From positions 1-42,095 of IMG/VR virus record IMGVR_UViG_3300005537_000037: a DNA stretch of 42,095 nucleotides, one strand, 5' to 3'. Both the position numbers and the translations under genes were made by a program. This document shows positions 21,050 to 29,483 of the stretch, piece after piece (within the stretch, counting starts at the first letter, position 1; each line of letters opens with the position of its first letter). The notes under the pieces were generated by a model, which saw only the letters and a list, made by a program, of their open reading frames with translations, searched no databases and was not told the DNA's origin. Origin of the DNA: a virus.

Positions 21050-22402
21050 TCAGAAAGGTCCTTCTAGTCGGATGTGGATTGCGTACTGCATCGGAGTTGC
21101 TCCCGAGGAAACATAACCCGCTGTTGAATACTGAATCGCCACACCATTTTTCGCGAAAAAGCCTCCACTGAACGGATTCAGGCTCGGATTCACTTGGCCG
21201 ATCGTGTTTCCTGTGCTGGGATTTGTGATCGCAATGGTTTCTGCCACACTCGAATCAGCGTCCGTATACGTGACTTGACATTGAGGAAGCGTCGAACTTG
21301 TCGTCGCTGCTTGCGTCACGACGAGATAACAAGACATGCGGTAAAACCCGTTGGCGCTGGGCGTAATGATCGTCGTGGCTGAGATATTCGCTGCTTGCGT
21401 CGTCAAATTCACGGCTCCAGCTATCGGAGCGCCGCTCCCTGTCCCCTTCTGCGTTTCGTAATTCGTACCGTCGCTGTAGATATCTGCGCCTTGGCCTGTG
21501 ACTAGGACTAAAGTTGCTGTACCATCAATGGTGCTCGTCGCTGGCGTGATGGTTACTGCGCCCAGTCCCAGATTGCGAACGTGGAACTGCGTTCCTGCGC
21601 CGAAGCCTGTCGTAGTCGCCTGTGGGAGCGTGACGGCGATAGCGGCAGCGTTCGAGAACGTAATGAGTTTCTGCTGGTCTGAGGCAGCAATCGTGTAGCT
21701 GACGCCCGTCTGACTATTTACGCCATTGATCGGAGGAACATCCGCTGCCTGAATCGTGCCGTCCACGTACTGCGTCCCATTGTTGCGGGGATAATGGCCC
21801 GCCGTGTTTGTCGAGTTCTTCAGTGTGTTCGCGGAGATGTCGATGGTTTTGTTTGTGAGCGTCTGAATCCCGGTGTAACTAACGATGCAGTCCCAGAACG
21901 TGACGAATTCTCGGATACAGCCAAGGTCTGACCTATACCCAAGTTCCCCCGCTGCGCCTGTCGGATCGCTTACCACGGCGCCGAAAGTTATGTTTTGAAT
22001 GTTGTTCAGGATTTGGTAGGCGGAAACGTTGTCAGTACACCACTGCTGAACGAGCGAAGAGTTGTACCCGCAGAATTTGTATGACTGATTGGAAAGCCAG
22101 ATGCCTGTCTGCGTTGAGCCGTTGGAAGGGGCGCCGGTTGCGTCCAGCGGAATCGGCCAAGCATTTATGATTGAGCCGGTGCTGTCGGTGTAGGTGTCTT
22201 GGCGCGTCGTTGTGCCTGCTTGGTAGGTGTAGACGAAGCCTCCGGCCAAGACTTTGCCCGTTGCGTCGAGAAACTGCGGATGCACGGACGGCGCGAGGGC
22301 GACCGGGATTTGGGCCTTGCCGGAAAAAACGCAGGCGAGTAGAATAAAACCAATGCTGCACGCCTTTGCAACCATCCTCGTTATTTTCGTGCTCATGTTC
22401 AT
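21050..22402 (-). CDS. Tail fibre/spike with head-binding domain and Sec signal (450 aa)
   Basis: Start ATG 22402, with GGAGA nine bases upstream. Residues 1-30 form a signal sequence (FILLACVFSGKA, then Q). Residues about 40-130 are a typical podovirus head-binding domain: QFLDATGKVLAGGFVYTYQA, TTRQDTYTDSTG, PIPLDATGAPSNG, GIWLSNQSYKF. Then come NKTIDISANTLKNS, the shared module (IAVTLPQAT..GFGAGT, GQGADIYSDGTNY), and a β-sandwich C-terminus. In known phages this N-terminal domain docks on the tail, which is hard to reconcile with export. Confidence 0.85.
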   Translation of the reverse strand: MNMSTKITRMVAKACSIGFILLACVFSGKAQIPVALAPSVHPQFLDATGKVLAGGFVYTYQAGTTTRQDTYTDSTGSIINAWPIPLDATGAPSNGSTQTGIWLSNQSYKFCGYNSSLVQQWCTDNVSAYQILNNIQNITFGAVVSDPTGAAGELGYRSDLGCIREFVTFWDCIVSYTGIQTLTNKTIDISANTLKNSTNTAGHYPRNNGTQYVDGTIQAADVPPINGVNSQTGVSYTIAASDQQKLITFSNAAAIAVTLPQATTTGFGAGTQFHVRNLGLGAVTITPATSTIDGTATLVLVTGQGADIYSDGTNYETQKGTGSGAPIAGAVNLTTQAANISATTIITPSANGFYRMSCYLVVTQAATTSSTLPQCQVTYTDADSSVAETIAITNPSTGNTIGQVNPSLNPFSGGFFAKNGVAIQYSTAGYVSSGATPMQYAIHIRLEGPF

Positions 22403-22425
22403 CGTGCGATTTCTCCAGGCATTTT

Positions 22426-23940
22426 TCAGGGCGCTGTTTGCTGTAATCGCTTTAAGAGTTCGTAGCCGCCGAAGGCCGCACCCATACCCGGTCCCGCGAC
22501 TCCCAGAAGTTTCTTCAAGGCAGCTAGGTTAAACGCGCTGCTCGAAGGCAGCGGGGTGTACGGTGAGGAGATTGGCATCGCGGGCACTGCTTCTTCCGCT
22601 TTCTGAACTGCGGTCTTTGGCGGACTCCATTTCCCTGCCATGTACTTCCCGGTGTTCTGTCGCACAGTGTCCACTGCTTGCGCCAAGTCCCCGTAGTGCA
22701 TGTCCACGGTTTTCATGCCGGGGACCGCATCATGCAGGTCATTCGAGACAGCGCTGTAGATCGCACGCCCGATGCCCCTCAAAGAATCCACTGTTGCATT
22801 GGGACTGAAATTCGCATCATTTCTAAGTGCTTGGCGGAGCGCAAGAGTCTGCGTCGGCGTAGCTTTACGAATATCGGCAATGCCTAACTCTTGCTGATGG
22901 CTATTGATAATCTCCATTGCTTTTTCTTGCAGCCCAGGGTCCTTGACTTGGTTTTTAATTACACCTGTAACGGATTTCCCGGCGTCCAAGGTGATTCCCT
23001 GCTCCGTCGCTTTGTCGGCGGTTGCCTGAACTGCTTTCCCCGCAGCCTGAAAGCGCGGGCCTATAGCAGCGGCTTGCTCTGGCGGCGTCATCTTTTGCAG
23101 CGCTTCTGTCGTGAAGCCTTCCGCTTCGAGGCCGCGTCCTGGAATCCCATAGGCGTTCTCGATGTTGGCCGAGCCTTTGGCGATACGGATGGCTTTCGCG
23201 CCAGTCGTGCCGATGGATTGATTCAGGTCGCTCCAGTTTCCGAGTTGACCTTGTGGCTGTGCAGCTTTCACGGCGGCGACGTTGGCTTGCCCTTCTGCAA
23301 CTGCCTGAGCGCCTTTCTGCTCAACCGCCAGATAGCGGGCAAGGTTCGCATTCTTTGCTTCTTCGAGAGCCTTTGTATAGCCCGTGACATTGTTCCAAAA
23401 ATCCCCGAGTTTTTCAGCGGCAGGAGCGAGGAGTTTCTTGCCCATCGAAGAAAGGGCGGACGTGGCAAGCTCGGCGGCAGGTTGAAGAACAGTCGCTGCC
23501 GCTCCCGTCTGTAAAGCCTCTTTCGGCGTTGCACCGCCAGCAAACGCGCCCGTCCCACTGCCAACCCCTGTGGCCAATGCACGAAGCGCCATTGTTGGGG
23601 CCGTCCCGCCTGCCATCGCGCCCGCTGCCGCTCCAGCAAATTCCCCCGATGATTTCTGATAAGCATTTTGCACGTCCGCTGTCTTTGCAGTCGGCGGCAA
23701 ATCCAAATCATTTCGCAAGCGAAGCTGAGACTCGCTCTGGCCGGCTACTGCTTGCGCCGTAGGCGTTCCGAGGTTTACGCCAGTTAGGTGCGCAATGTAG
23801 CCTTTTTGACTTTCCGGGTCCATGCCGCTGAAGTTCTTATCGACATGCGACAAATATCCGCGCTGCTGGTCTAATGTCATGGCGCGAAAGGTCGCGTCCT
23901 TTGAGAGCGCGTCGTAATCTACTTGGGGCGTGTCGGCCAT
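22426..23940 (-). CDS. Ejection (DNA transfer) protein, gp16/gp20-like (504 aa)
   Basis: A long helical protein in the ejection slot before the spike genes. The N-terminus (RGYLSHVDKNFSGMDPESQK) has small repeated motifs, then come Ala/Gly-rich helices (GEFAGAAAGAMAGGTAPTMA, ATGVGSGTGAFAGG) that may insert in membranes, and long amphipathic helices. No signal sequence. In P22 the corresponding proteins leave the virion and form the trans-envelope channel. Confidence 0.75.
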   Translation of the reverse strand: MADTPQVDYDALSKDATFRAMTLDQQRGYLSHVDKNFSGMDPESQKGYIAHLTGVNLGTPTAQAVAGQSESQLRLRNDLDLPPTAKTADVQNAYQKSSGEFAGAAAGAMAGGTAPTMALRALATGVGSGTGAFAGGATPKEALQTGAAATVLQPAAELATSALSSMGKKLLAPAAEKLGDFWNNVTGYTKALEEAKNANLARYLAVEQKGAQAVAEGQANVAAVKAAQPQGQLGNWSDLNQSIGTTGAKAIRIAKGSANIENAYGIPGRGLEAEGFTTEALQKMTPPEQAAAIGPRFQAAGKAVQATADKATEQGITLDAGKSVTGVIKNQVKDPGLQEKAMEIINSHQQELGIADIRKATPTQTLALRQALRNDANFSPNATVDSLRGIGRAIYSAVSNDLHDAVPGMKTVDMHYGDLAQAVDTVRQNTGKYMAGKWSPPKTAVQKAEEAVPAMPISSPYTPLPSSSAFNLAALKKLLGVAGPGMGAAFGGYELLKRLQQTAP

Positions 23941-25455
23941 TTACGGATTAGCGCCCTTCTTTTGCTGCGCGAGCCAATCGGCGGGAGAAAGAACTTTGCC
24001 CTTACTCTCCGCCTCCGGCGCAGAAGTTGCGCCCAATCGCGCTTTGATGTCCTCAATCTGTTGCTGGTAGCTTACGTGCCGGTTGCTCATGTCCTGCTTG
24101 AGCGTGTCCGCAAGGTGCATGATCTGGCCCACTGTTGCGCTGGCGGGAATGAACGAAGCAACTTCTTTTCGTGCGGTGTCCGAAAGCTGCCCAGCCAGCC
24201 CCGGCGAGGACGTAACTTTCGCAATCTCGTTCACGGCAACTTGCCGCGCGGCCTCGAATGATGCTTGGTCCTTTGACCCAAGCATTCCAGCCGCGCTACG
24301 TAGCGGAGCGTTTGCGAGCGGAATCCCGGTGTCGATGGCTTTCTTGGCAAGCCCGGTGAACATATCGAGGTTCTTGATTGCCGTGCTCTCGAACGCGCTG
24401 ACTTGGTCGAGATTCGCTTGGAGTTTGGAGAGCGAAGCTTGATTCGCTTTGTATTCTGCCGAGTTTGCGGCGAGCGATTCCCCTGGATGGAGTTCATTTG
24501 CGCGGTTCATTATGGCCTTGTTGAAGGCCAAAGCAGGGCCACCCCTGCCAGTGGGAGGTAATGTCCCAGTGGATCTGTATTTTTCGGCCTGCTGGTCGAA
24601 AGCAGCTTGGGTCATTCCGAATTGCTTCGCTACATCGGCAGGAGAAGCCCCGACACCAGTATTGTTCATTAACTGGAAGTTGTAGGCCGGGACGATCTTT
24701 TTCATTGCGATTGTGTAGTCGCTGAAACCTTTGTTTTCATTCCCCGGCTTTGTTTTCCAATCGGCATAGCTAATGTTTTCGGCGGGGACACCCGGCGCTC
24801 CCACGCCAGGATGCTGCTGATACCAGAGGGCTTCCTGCTTCTTGGCGTTGGCGGTTTGTAAGGCTTCCTCGCCTTTGTTTTGCGCCTGTATCGTTTCCGC
24901 CGCCTCTTTCCGCTTGTCCTGCTCCTGCTTGAGATAGGCTTCTTGAAGTCCGAGTGCGACGCCGTGCTGCTGGAGTTGCTGCTTCGTCAGCGGTTGGTTC
25001 GGGTCTACTTTGGCGTTGTTGCCGGGGATGCTGTTGAACTGTTGCGAGATCGCAGGCCACTGCTTCGCTAAATCCTCATCCGATAGTCCGGCAACGTTGC
25101 TGTAAATCTTCTGCTGCTGGTCATGGACTTTCTGGAAGTTGTCGAGTTCCGCTTGTGTCGCCTGCGCGTGCTTCTGGCGGATCGAAGCATCGGTGTCCAG
25201 AAGGCTCGTATAGGTGGGCAGCGAAATTTTCCCCTTGAGGGCCGTCGCGGCATCGGAAAAAGTGTCGTTGGGATTTTCCTGCATGTGCTGCATGACTAAT
25301 TTTTGGTCTGCTACTTTTTGCTGCTCTAGGGCGAGTTGCTGCTGCTGAATCTGCTGGCCCTGCATCATGGACTTCAACGCAAGCAGTCGCTGAATCCCCG
25401 CCGTTGGGTCTTGCGGAGGTTGAGCACTCAGAGCTGGGAGAGGTATCGAGCCCAT
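23941..25455 (-). CDS. Ejection (DNA transfer) protein, gp20-like (504 aa)
   Basis: Gln-rich helical protein: LALKSMMQGQQIQQQQLALE, then coiled-coil-prone segments (AELDNFQKVHDQQQKIYSN) and a C-terminal domain with NMSNRH-like helices. Ala and Gln dominate, as in ejection proteins. It begins one base after the previous stop and shares its length (504 aa) with the next gene by coincidence. Assignment rests on composition and synteny. Confidence 0.72.
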   Translation of the reverse strand: MGSIPLPALSAQPPQDPTAGIQRLLALKSMMQGQQIQQQQLALEQQKVADQKLVMQHMQENPNDTFSDAATALKGKISLPTYTSLLDTDASIRQKHAQATQAELDNFQKVHDQQQKIYSNVAGLSDEDLAKQWPAISQQFNSIPGNNAKVDPNQPLTKQQLQQHGVALGLQEAYLKQEQDKRKEAAETIQAQNKGEEALQTANAKKQEALWYQQHPGVGAPGVPAENISYADWKTKPGNENKGFSDYTIAMKKIVPAYNFQLMNNTGVGASPADVAKQFGMTQAAFDQQAEKYRSTGTLPPTGRGGPALAFNKAIMNRANELHPGESLAANSAEYKANQASLSKLQANLDQVSAFESTAIKNLDMFTGLAKKAIDTGIPLANAPLRSAAGMLGSKDQASFEAARQVAVNEIAKVTSSPGLAGQLSDTARKEVASFIPASATVGQIMHLADTLKQDMSNRHVSYQQQIEDIKARLGATSAPEAESKGKVLSPADWLAQQKKGANP

Positions 25456-25456
25456 T

Positions 25457-25753
25457 CTACTGTTGCCCCAAAAGCATCATAAGTGCGCGAAGGTTGCCGA
25501 AATTGCCTTGTGGCATTCCCGGCGACTGCATCGGAACTGTAGTCTGACCGGGCAGCCCTGAATAAATCGGTGCTCCGCCATCCGCCATTGGCGGGCGGCC
25601 CCCCCAGCCTTGCGCCGGTCCCGGCATTGGTCCGCCATAAGTATGTGGTGCCACGCCAACGGGTAGACCTATGGGATGCGGCATTCCGCCAGTAAGACCG
25701 TGCAGCGCCGCGAGGTTCGCGAAATTCGGATTGAAATTGAAGTTGGGAAGCAT
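25457..25753 (-). CDS. Pro/Gly/Met-rich small virion-region protein (98 aa)
   Basis: Asn/Phe-rich N-terminus (NFNFNPNFANLAALHG), then Pro/Gly-rich, disordered (GGPMPGPAQGWGGRPPMADG), and a Leu-rich end. It lies between two ejection-type genes. It is likely a small virion or assembly protein of unknown role. Confidence 0.6.
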   Translation of the reverse strand: MLPNFNFNPNFANLAALHGLTGGMPHPIGLPVGVAPHTYGGPMPGPAQGWGGRPPMADGGAPIYSGLPGQTTVPMQSPGMPQGNFGNLRALMMLLGQQ

Positions 25754-25754
25754 G

Positions 25755-26555
25755 TTATGTGAGAAAATCAGGGCTGAGATAATTTGGAGTTACGTCCGAA
25801 AAGCTGCCACCGCCTCCAAGGAGTTTCTGCATCATGAGCAGATTCATGATGTTGCTCGTCCCGCCGCCAAATGCGTTTCCTGCGCCCACGTAGCCTGATG
25901 CCTCTGCCGCCGCCGCGTTTTGAATGTCTTGCCCCTGTTGGGCTCCGGTCGTGAGGAAGATGTTTCCAACATTGCCTGCTGCCGCTTGTCCTTCTTGCCC
26001 GAGAGTGTTTGCCGCCGTCTGTCCTGTCCCTGAAAGCGCCGCCAGCCGGTTGAGGATGTCGTTGTGTTGCCCGTACCGCTGGAGGTATTGCTGAAACGCT
26101 TGGTTATAGACGTTCGTGTAATCGCTCTGCGCCGACTGCTGCCCGTAACGCGCGAGTGCCTCTTGTGTGTTGCCGGAGTAGAGAGCGCCTTTTGCGGCGG
26201 CAGAATTTTGCAGCGCCTGTTCGCCTTGCTGCTCTTGGAATTGATAGCCGGGATATTGCGCCGCTTCCTCTGCGGTTGGCGGCTTGAAAGTTTCGTCCCA
26301 ACCCTGCCCCGGTTCCGCGAGAATCCCTTCTAAGTTGCTGAGTGCGCCTTTACCCGCTGAAAGCCACGGCGCAAGATTCGCTTGCTGGGTGTTCCATTCC
26401 TGTTTTTGGAAGTCGAGCGCATTCTGGGCTTCTTGGGCTTGGAGTTCGGCGGCGCTCCTTGCTGCTCCTGCTTGCTCACCTCCAGCCATAAGGGAAGTAG
26501 CCCCGCCGATTCCAGCGGCTGCGAGACTCCCTCCAACGATAGCTGCTGTGCTCAT
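25755..26555 (-). CDS. Ejection/DNA-transfer protein, gp7-like (266 aa)
   Basis: ATG 26555 overlaps the acetyltransferase stop (ATGA). The N-terminus is a Gly/Ala hydrophobic stretch (AAIVGGSLAAAGIGGATSLM), then a Gln/Ala-rich helical body (AAELQAQEAQNALDFQKQEW, YNQAFQQYLQRYGQ). This pattern is found in podovirus gp7-type DNA-transfer proteins and related tail proteins. It probably interacts with the host membrane during injection. Confidence 0.78.
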   Translation of the reverse strand: MSTAAIVGGSLAAAGIGGATSLMAGGEQAGAARSAAELQAQEAQNALDFQKQEWNTQQANLAPWLSAGKGALSNLEGILAEPGQGWDETFKPPTAEEAAQYPGYQFQEQQGEQALQNSAAAKGALYSGNTQEALARYGQQSAQSDYTNVYNQAFQQYLQRYGQHNDILNRLAALSGTGQTAANTLGQEGQAAAGNVGNIFLTTGAQQGQDIQNAAAAEASGYVGAGNAFGGGTSNIMNLLMMQKLLGGGGSFSDVTPNYLSPDFLT

Positions 26556-26974
26556 ATACGTTTCGTAAAGGCGTAGTCGCTCAGCCGATAGCCCAAAGCG
26601 GTGAAGAGTTTCGACTGGTCTCTGTGAACCTTGCAGGTGAGATAAATCTTGATAGCCTTCTTTTCGTGCGCGAACGATTCCATATATTTCAGGAGTGCCA
26701 ATCCGGTCCCCCGCCGATGCTCGGGAGCGACGTAATAGGCATCCACAATCAGCATGAGGCCCGAGTTCCGATAGTGCAGGTGTGGTGTAAGCAGCGCCCA
26801 GAGATAGCCGACGAGCTTCCCTTCATGCCGCGTCGTGAGAACGTGCCACAGCCCCATTTTTTCGAGCATGGCCATCTTGTCAAAGTCAGGATCGCCGCGA
26901 AGGTCAAGGTCGAGGCCAAGTTCTTGCCAATGCTCATAGATGAGCGGCGTAGCTTCTCTAACAAACGATTCCAC
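26552..26974 (-). CDS. GNAT acetyltransferase (about 140 aa)
   Basis: Motif A is clear: AYYVAPEHRRGTGLALLKY, with R-R-G-T-G-L as the acetyl-CoA pyrophosphate loop. Then come IKIYLTCKVHRD and FTALGYRL. The start is uncertain: GTG 26974 is used here, but homologous-looking residues (TTFQVEP) extend a few codons upstream into the acyl-carrier gene, reachable only from a CTG. GNAT genes occur in the tail modules of other podoviruses. Substrate unknown. Confidence 0.85.
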   Translation of the reverse strand: MESFVREATPLIYEHWQELGLDLDLRGDPDFDKMAMLEKMGLWHVLTTRHEGKLVGYLWALLTPHLHYRNSGLMLIVDAYYVAPEHRRGTGLALLKYMESFAHEKKAIKIYLTCKVHRDQSKLFTALGYRLSDYAFTKRI

Positions 26975-26978
26975 GGGC

Positions 26979-27218
26979 TCAACTTGGAACGTGGTCAGGG
27001 ATGAGACTGCACAAGTCTCCAACGGTCTGAACCTCCGTATACCGCTTATCGGGAATCTTGAAGTTGAAAGCATTTTCTACGGCTGAGACGAGAGAAAGAA
27101 ATTCGAGCGAATCGGCAACGAGCGAATCGAGCCGCGTCGAAGCCAAAATGTCAGATGCTTTCGCGCCTGTCTCTTGCGCAATGACCGTTAGAAGTTGTTC
27201 AGGGGGATGCGCTTCCAC
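26979..27218 (-). CDS. Acyl carrier protein (79 aa)
   Basis: GTG 27218 lies seven bases behind AGGAG. Length, acidity and four-helix pattern fit acyl carrier proteins. The Asp-Ser-Leu motif (Ser37) marks the phosphopantetheine site, followed by FLSLVSAVENAFNFKIP, then DKRYTEVQTVGDL as the helix III-IV region. It carries acyl groups as thioesters. No ketosynthase or ACP synthase is nearby, so it would rely on host enzymes. Next to it is a GNAT acetyltransferase, the two forming a small acylation cassette between tail genes. Confidence 0.85.
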   Translation of the reverse strand: MEAHPPEQLLTVIAQETGAKASDILASTRLDSLVADSLEFLSLVSAVENAFNFKIPDKRYTEVQTVGDLCSLIPDHVPS

Positions 27219-27433
27219 TGATTGACTCCTATGCAGACATACAAAAAGTTTCCATCCTGCTCCAACCCTTGAATTTGCAGCGGCGTTCCCGCTGAACCGC
27301 TGGTTTTCGGCGCTCCGCTATTCGAGAGCCATTGCTGCACCGTCTCAAGCCATCGCCTGAAGAAAAAGACAGGCTCGCCATTCTTGTCGATGATGACTGT
27401 TCCCGGAGGGGCTGGCGGTTGGAATTTAGGCAC
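27188..27433 (-). CDS. Small tail-region protein (81 aa)
   Basis: GTG 27433 overlaps the stop of the gp10-like gene. A Pro-rich N-terminus (VPKFQPPAPPGTVIIDKNGE) leads to FFRRWLETVQQWL and a β-rich C-terminus. Similar small genes lie after the gp10 gene in other podoviruses. It could be a tail closure factor, but it is too short for the P22 gp26 needle. Confidence 0.6.
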   Translation of the reverse strand: MPKFQPPAPPGTVIIDKNGEPVFFFRRWLETVQQWLSNSGAPKTSGSAGTPLQIQGLEQDGNFLYVCIGVNQWKRIPLNNF

Positions 27434-29273
27434 GCTTCGCCATCTCCGTCGCGAGTCGTGACGCTGGCACGGGGTCTGAATCGGTGAATAGGTATGCGTC
27501 GATGATTTTCCAGTCGGCGGCGTCTTCCATCGAGATTTCATAGACCCGGTCGCGGGCTTGCCCGAGCCTTCGCCAAATCACGCGCTTGGTATATTCCCCG
27601 CCCTGCCCACAATCGCGGTCAATTCCGTCTGACCATGTATGCCCGCCGTCGTTCGACCATTTGAGCGTCATGAGCGGCCCGCGTCCCACAATCCCTTGCG
27701 GGATAGCTACGAGGTCGCCGATACCCCCGCCAAAGTTCACTAAGTTGAGCGTCCAGTTTTGATCTCCGAGGATGCTTACGAACGGGATAGAAACGGGATT
27801 CGAGTCAATGTAGTTCGCTTGCAACGTGGCTGAGATAACCCCCAAGGCGCTGATTTTGATTTGCCATGAAGTTGTATTGCCTTCGTCGTTGATGAAGAGT
27901 GTTTGCGCGGAGGAAATATCTCCCGCAGGATTCAGCGGCGCTTGCAGGATGCCGTTCTCGCCCATCTGCAGGCTGCGCAGATTCCCGTTTGCGTCCAGCA
28001 TGGGAATGATTGTGGGCACGGCTGCGCCTTGAAACTGTGGCCCTAACCCCGTTTCCACGGGCACTTGCAAGTAATCATGGAAAATGCGGGCTTCCTCTTT
28101 TGCGATGTGCGGTGCACGCCGCACGCGGCGAATAACGTTTCCGAAGTCGCTCAGAATGGCACTGGATTGCTGATACACAATGCCGGTGGTCGGATCACCG
28201 ACAAGGTGCCCGCCGAAAGCCGGGTTGAACGTATGGCAGAATGCCCGATGCATCGTAAAGACTCCGGGCTGCGGATTCCAGAAACCTTTTTGCAGCCACT
28301 GTCCGGTTGCCACGTCGAAAGCCCAGGTCTTCTGTGCGGTGGGGAAATTGAGCACAACAAAAGTGTGGCCTTGTTCCTGATAGGAATAGGTCACAAGGTC
28401 CGCGATTGTTGGATAGGTGCTCCACTCATATTCCATCGCGTGAGTCGAAACGCGCTGCGGGGTGTAACCGTTGGCCCGCCAGAAGATACCGGAGCCGCGC
28501 TCATCCTGCCCCATCCAGAAGATGCTATTGTCGGCTTTCACCGGAGAGGCTGGCGCCGCGATGCCCTGCTCGATCTTCGCCCCTTGAATCACGTCATAAG
28601 GGAATGGGAAGTTCCCCGAATCATAGTAGGGCTGTGTCGCGGTTGCGCCGAACACCCATAGCAACCGCTGATTGTCAAAGATGGCAGAGACGTTGCCGGG
28701 AAACACAGAGACAGCGGTTTGCGCTACTCCCTGCCAGGTGGAGCCGTCGCCTGGATTCGATGCTTGAATCTGATTCGAATTGACAAAAGAGACAAAGAAG
28801 AAGCCATCCGCATAACGCACTTGGGCGGGCACTCCGAGCAAGCCCAAACCTGTCGCGTTGTTAAAGGGCTGGACGGGAGCAAAAGCATTCGTGGCCAGCG
28901 TGAAGACGTACAGATTCCCTGCGCTCACGATGAGCACTTGCGTGTTGCTTGCCGCCATGTAGACGGAATTCCCGTCGTTTACCACCACGCCGCGGTTGAT
29001 GAAGTTCGGAGCGGCGTTTGGCGCGAGAAGCTCATTGAACTGTGTGCCTGCCACTGCGAACGTGCGCCCTAGAATCGTGAGCAATCCATTCCCGCGAAAG
29101 CCCGCCGCACCGACGTTGTAGAGTTGCTTCAACCCTGGTGTCCGATACAGCGCCGCAGTAGACTTCCCCATTCCGCTCTCGATGTTCTCCATGTAGAGAT
29201 TCATCAAGACTTGGCAATCAGCGCTGACTGACTGCGAACGGTAGGCCGGACCGATCAGTCCGAAGCGTCCCAT
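27426..29273 (-). CDS. gp10-like tail hub / DNA stabilisation protein (615 aa)
   Basis: Starts FGLIGPAYRSQSVSADCQVL, then MNLYMENIESG and LYRTPGLKQLYNVG, the pattern of packaged-DNA stabilisation protein gp10 in P22-like phages. The body is β-propeller-like (AMEYEWSTYPTIADLVTYSY, HTFVVLNFPTAQKTWAFDVA). The C-terminus includes SNDGGHTWSDGIDRDCGQGG and VIWRRLG. It should form a ring below gp4 and close the portal. Its position two genes after the gp4-like gene supports this. Confidence 0.85.
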   Translation of the reverse strand: MGRFGLIGPAYRSQSVSADCQVLMNLYMENIESGMGKSTAALYRTPGLKQLYNVGAAGFRGNGLLTILGRTFAVAGTQFNELLAPNAAPNFINRGVVVNDGNSVYMAASNTQVLIVSAGNLYVFTLATNAFAPVQPFNNATGLGLLGVPAQVRYADGFFFVSFVNSNQIQASNPGDGSTWQGVAQTAVSVFPGNVSAIFDNQRLLWVFGATATQPYYDSGNFPFPYDVIQGAKIEQGIAAPASPVKADNSIFWMGQDERGSGIFWRANGYTPQRVSTHAMEYEWSTYPTIADLVTYSYQEQGHTFVVLNFPTAQKTWAFDVATGQWLQKGFWNPQPGVFTMHRAFCHTFNPAFGGHLVGDPTTGIVYQQSSAILSDFGNVIRRVRRAPHIAKEEARIFHDYLQVPVETGLGPQFQGAAVPTIIPMLDANGNLRSLQMGENGILQAPLNPAGDISSAQTLFINDEGNTTSWQIKISALGVISATLQANYIDSNPVSIPFVSILGDQNWTLNLVNFGGGIGDLVAIPQGIVGRGPLMTLKWSNDGGHTWSDGIDRDCGQGGEYTKRVIWRRLGQARDRVYEISMEDAADWKIIDAYLFTDSDPVPASRLATEMAKRA

Positions 29274-29276
29274 TTT

Positions 29277-29483
29277 TTACCGTTGCACTCCTATTGCGTC
29301 AATCATTTGCGGATTCGGTTGGCAAGTCCAGCCCGCCCATTTCACTTCTGGAACGTAGTAGCCGTCAGGACATTCCCAATGCCCTTCGTCGTATTCGCTT
29401 TCAACCCAGCGCGGTTCTGGATTCGGCGCACGATGCCCAATGCACCCGCAAAGCAGGAGTGCCAGCGAGAATAGGCTTTTCAT
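29277..29483 (-). CDS. Small lipoprotein inside the tail operon (68 aa)
   Basis: ATG 29483 follows the gp4 stop directly. The signal ends in the lipobox L-C-G-C with Cys14. The mature part (RWVESEYDEGHWECPDGYYV, then VKWAGWTCQPN) has two cysteines and many aromatics. A lipoprotein between gp4 and gp10 genes is unusual. It may be a superinfection-exclusion or spanin-type factor. Confidence 0.65.
   Translation of the reverse strand: MKSLFSLALLLCGCIGHRAPNPEPRWVESEYDEGHWECPDGYYVPEVKWAGWTCQPNPQMIDAIGVQR

Noticed and set aside
27188-27433. P22 gp26 tail needle
   Set aside because: The protein is 81 aa with no long trimeric coiled coil, so only a general tail-region call is made.
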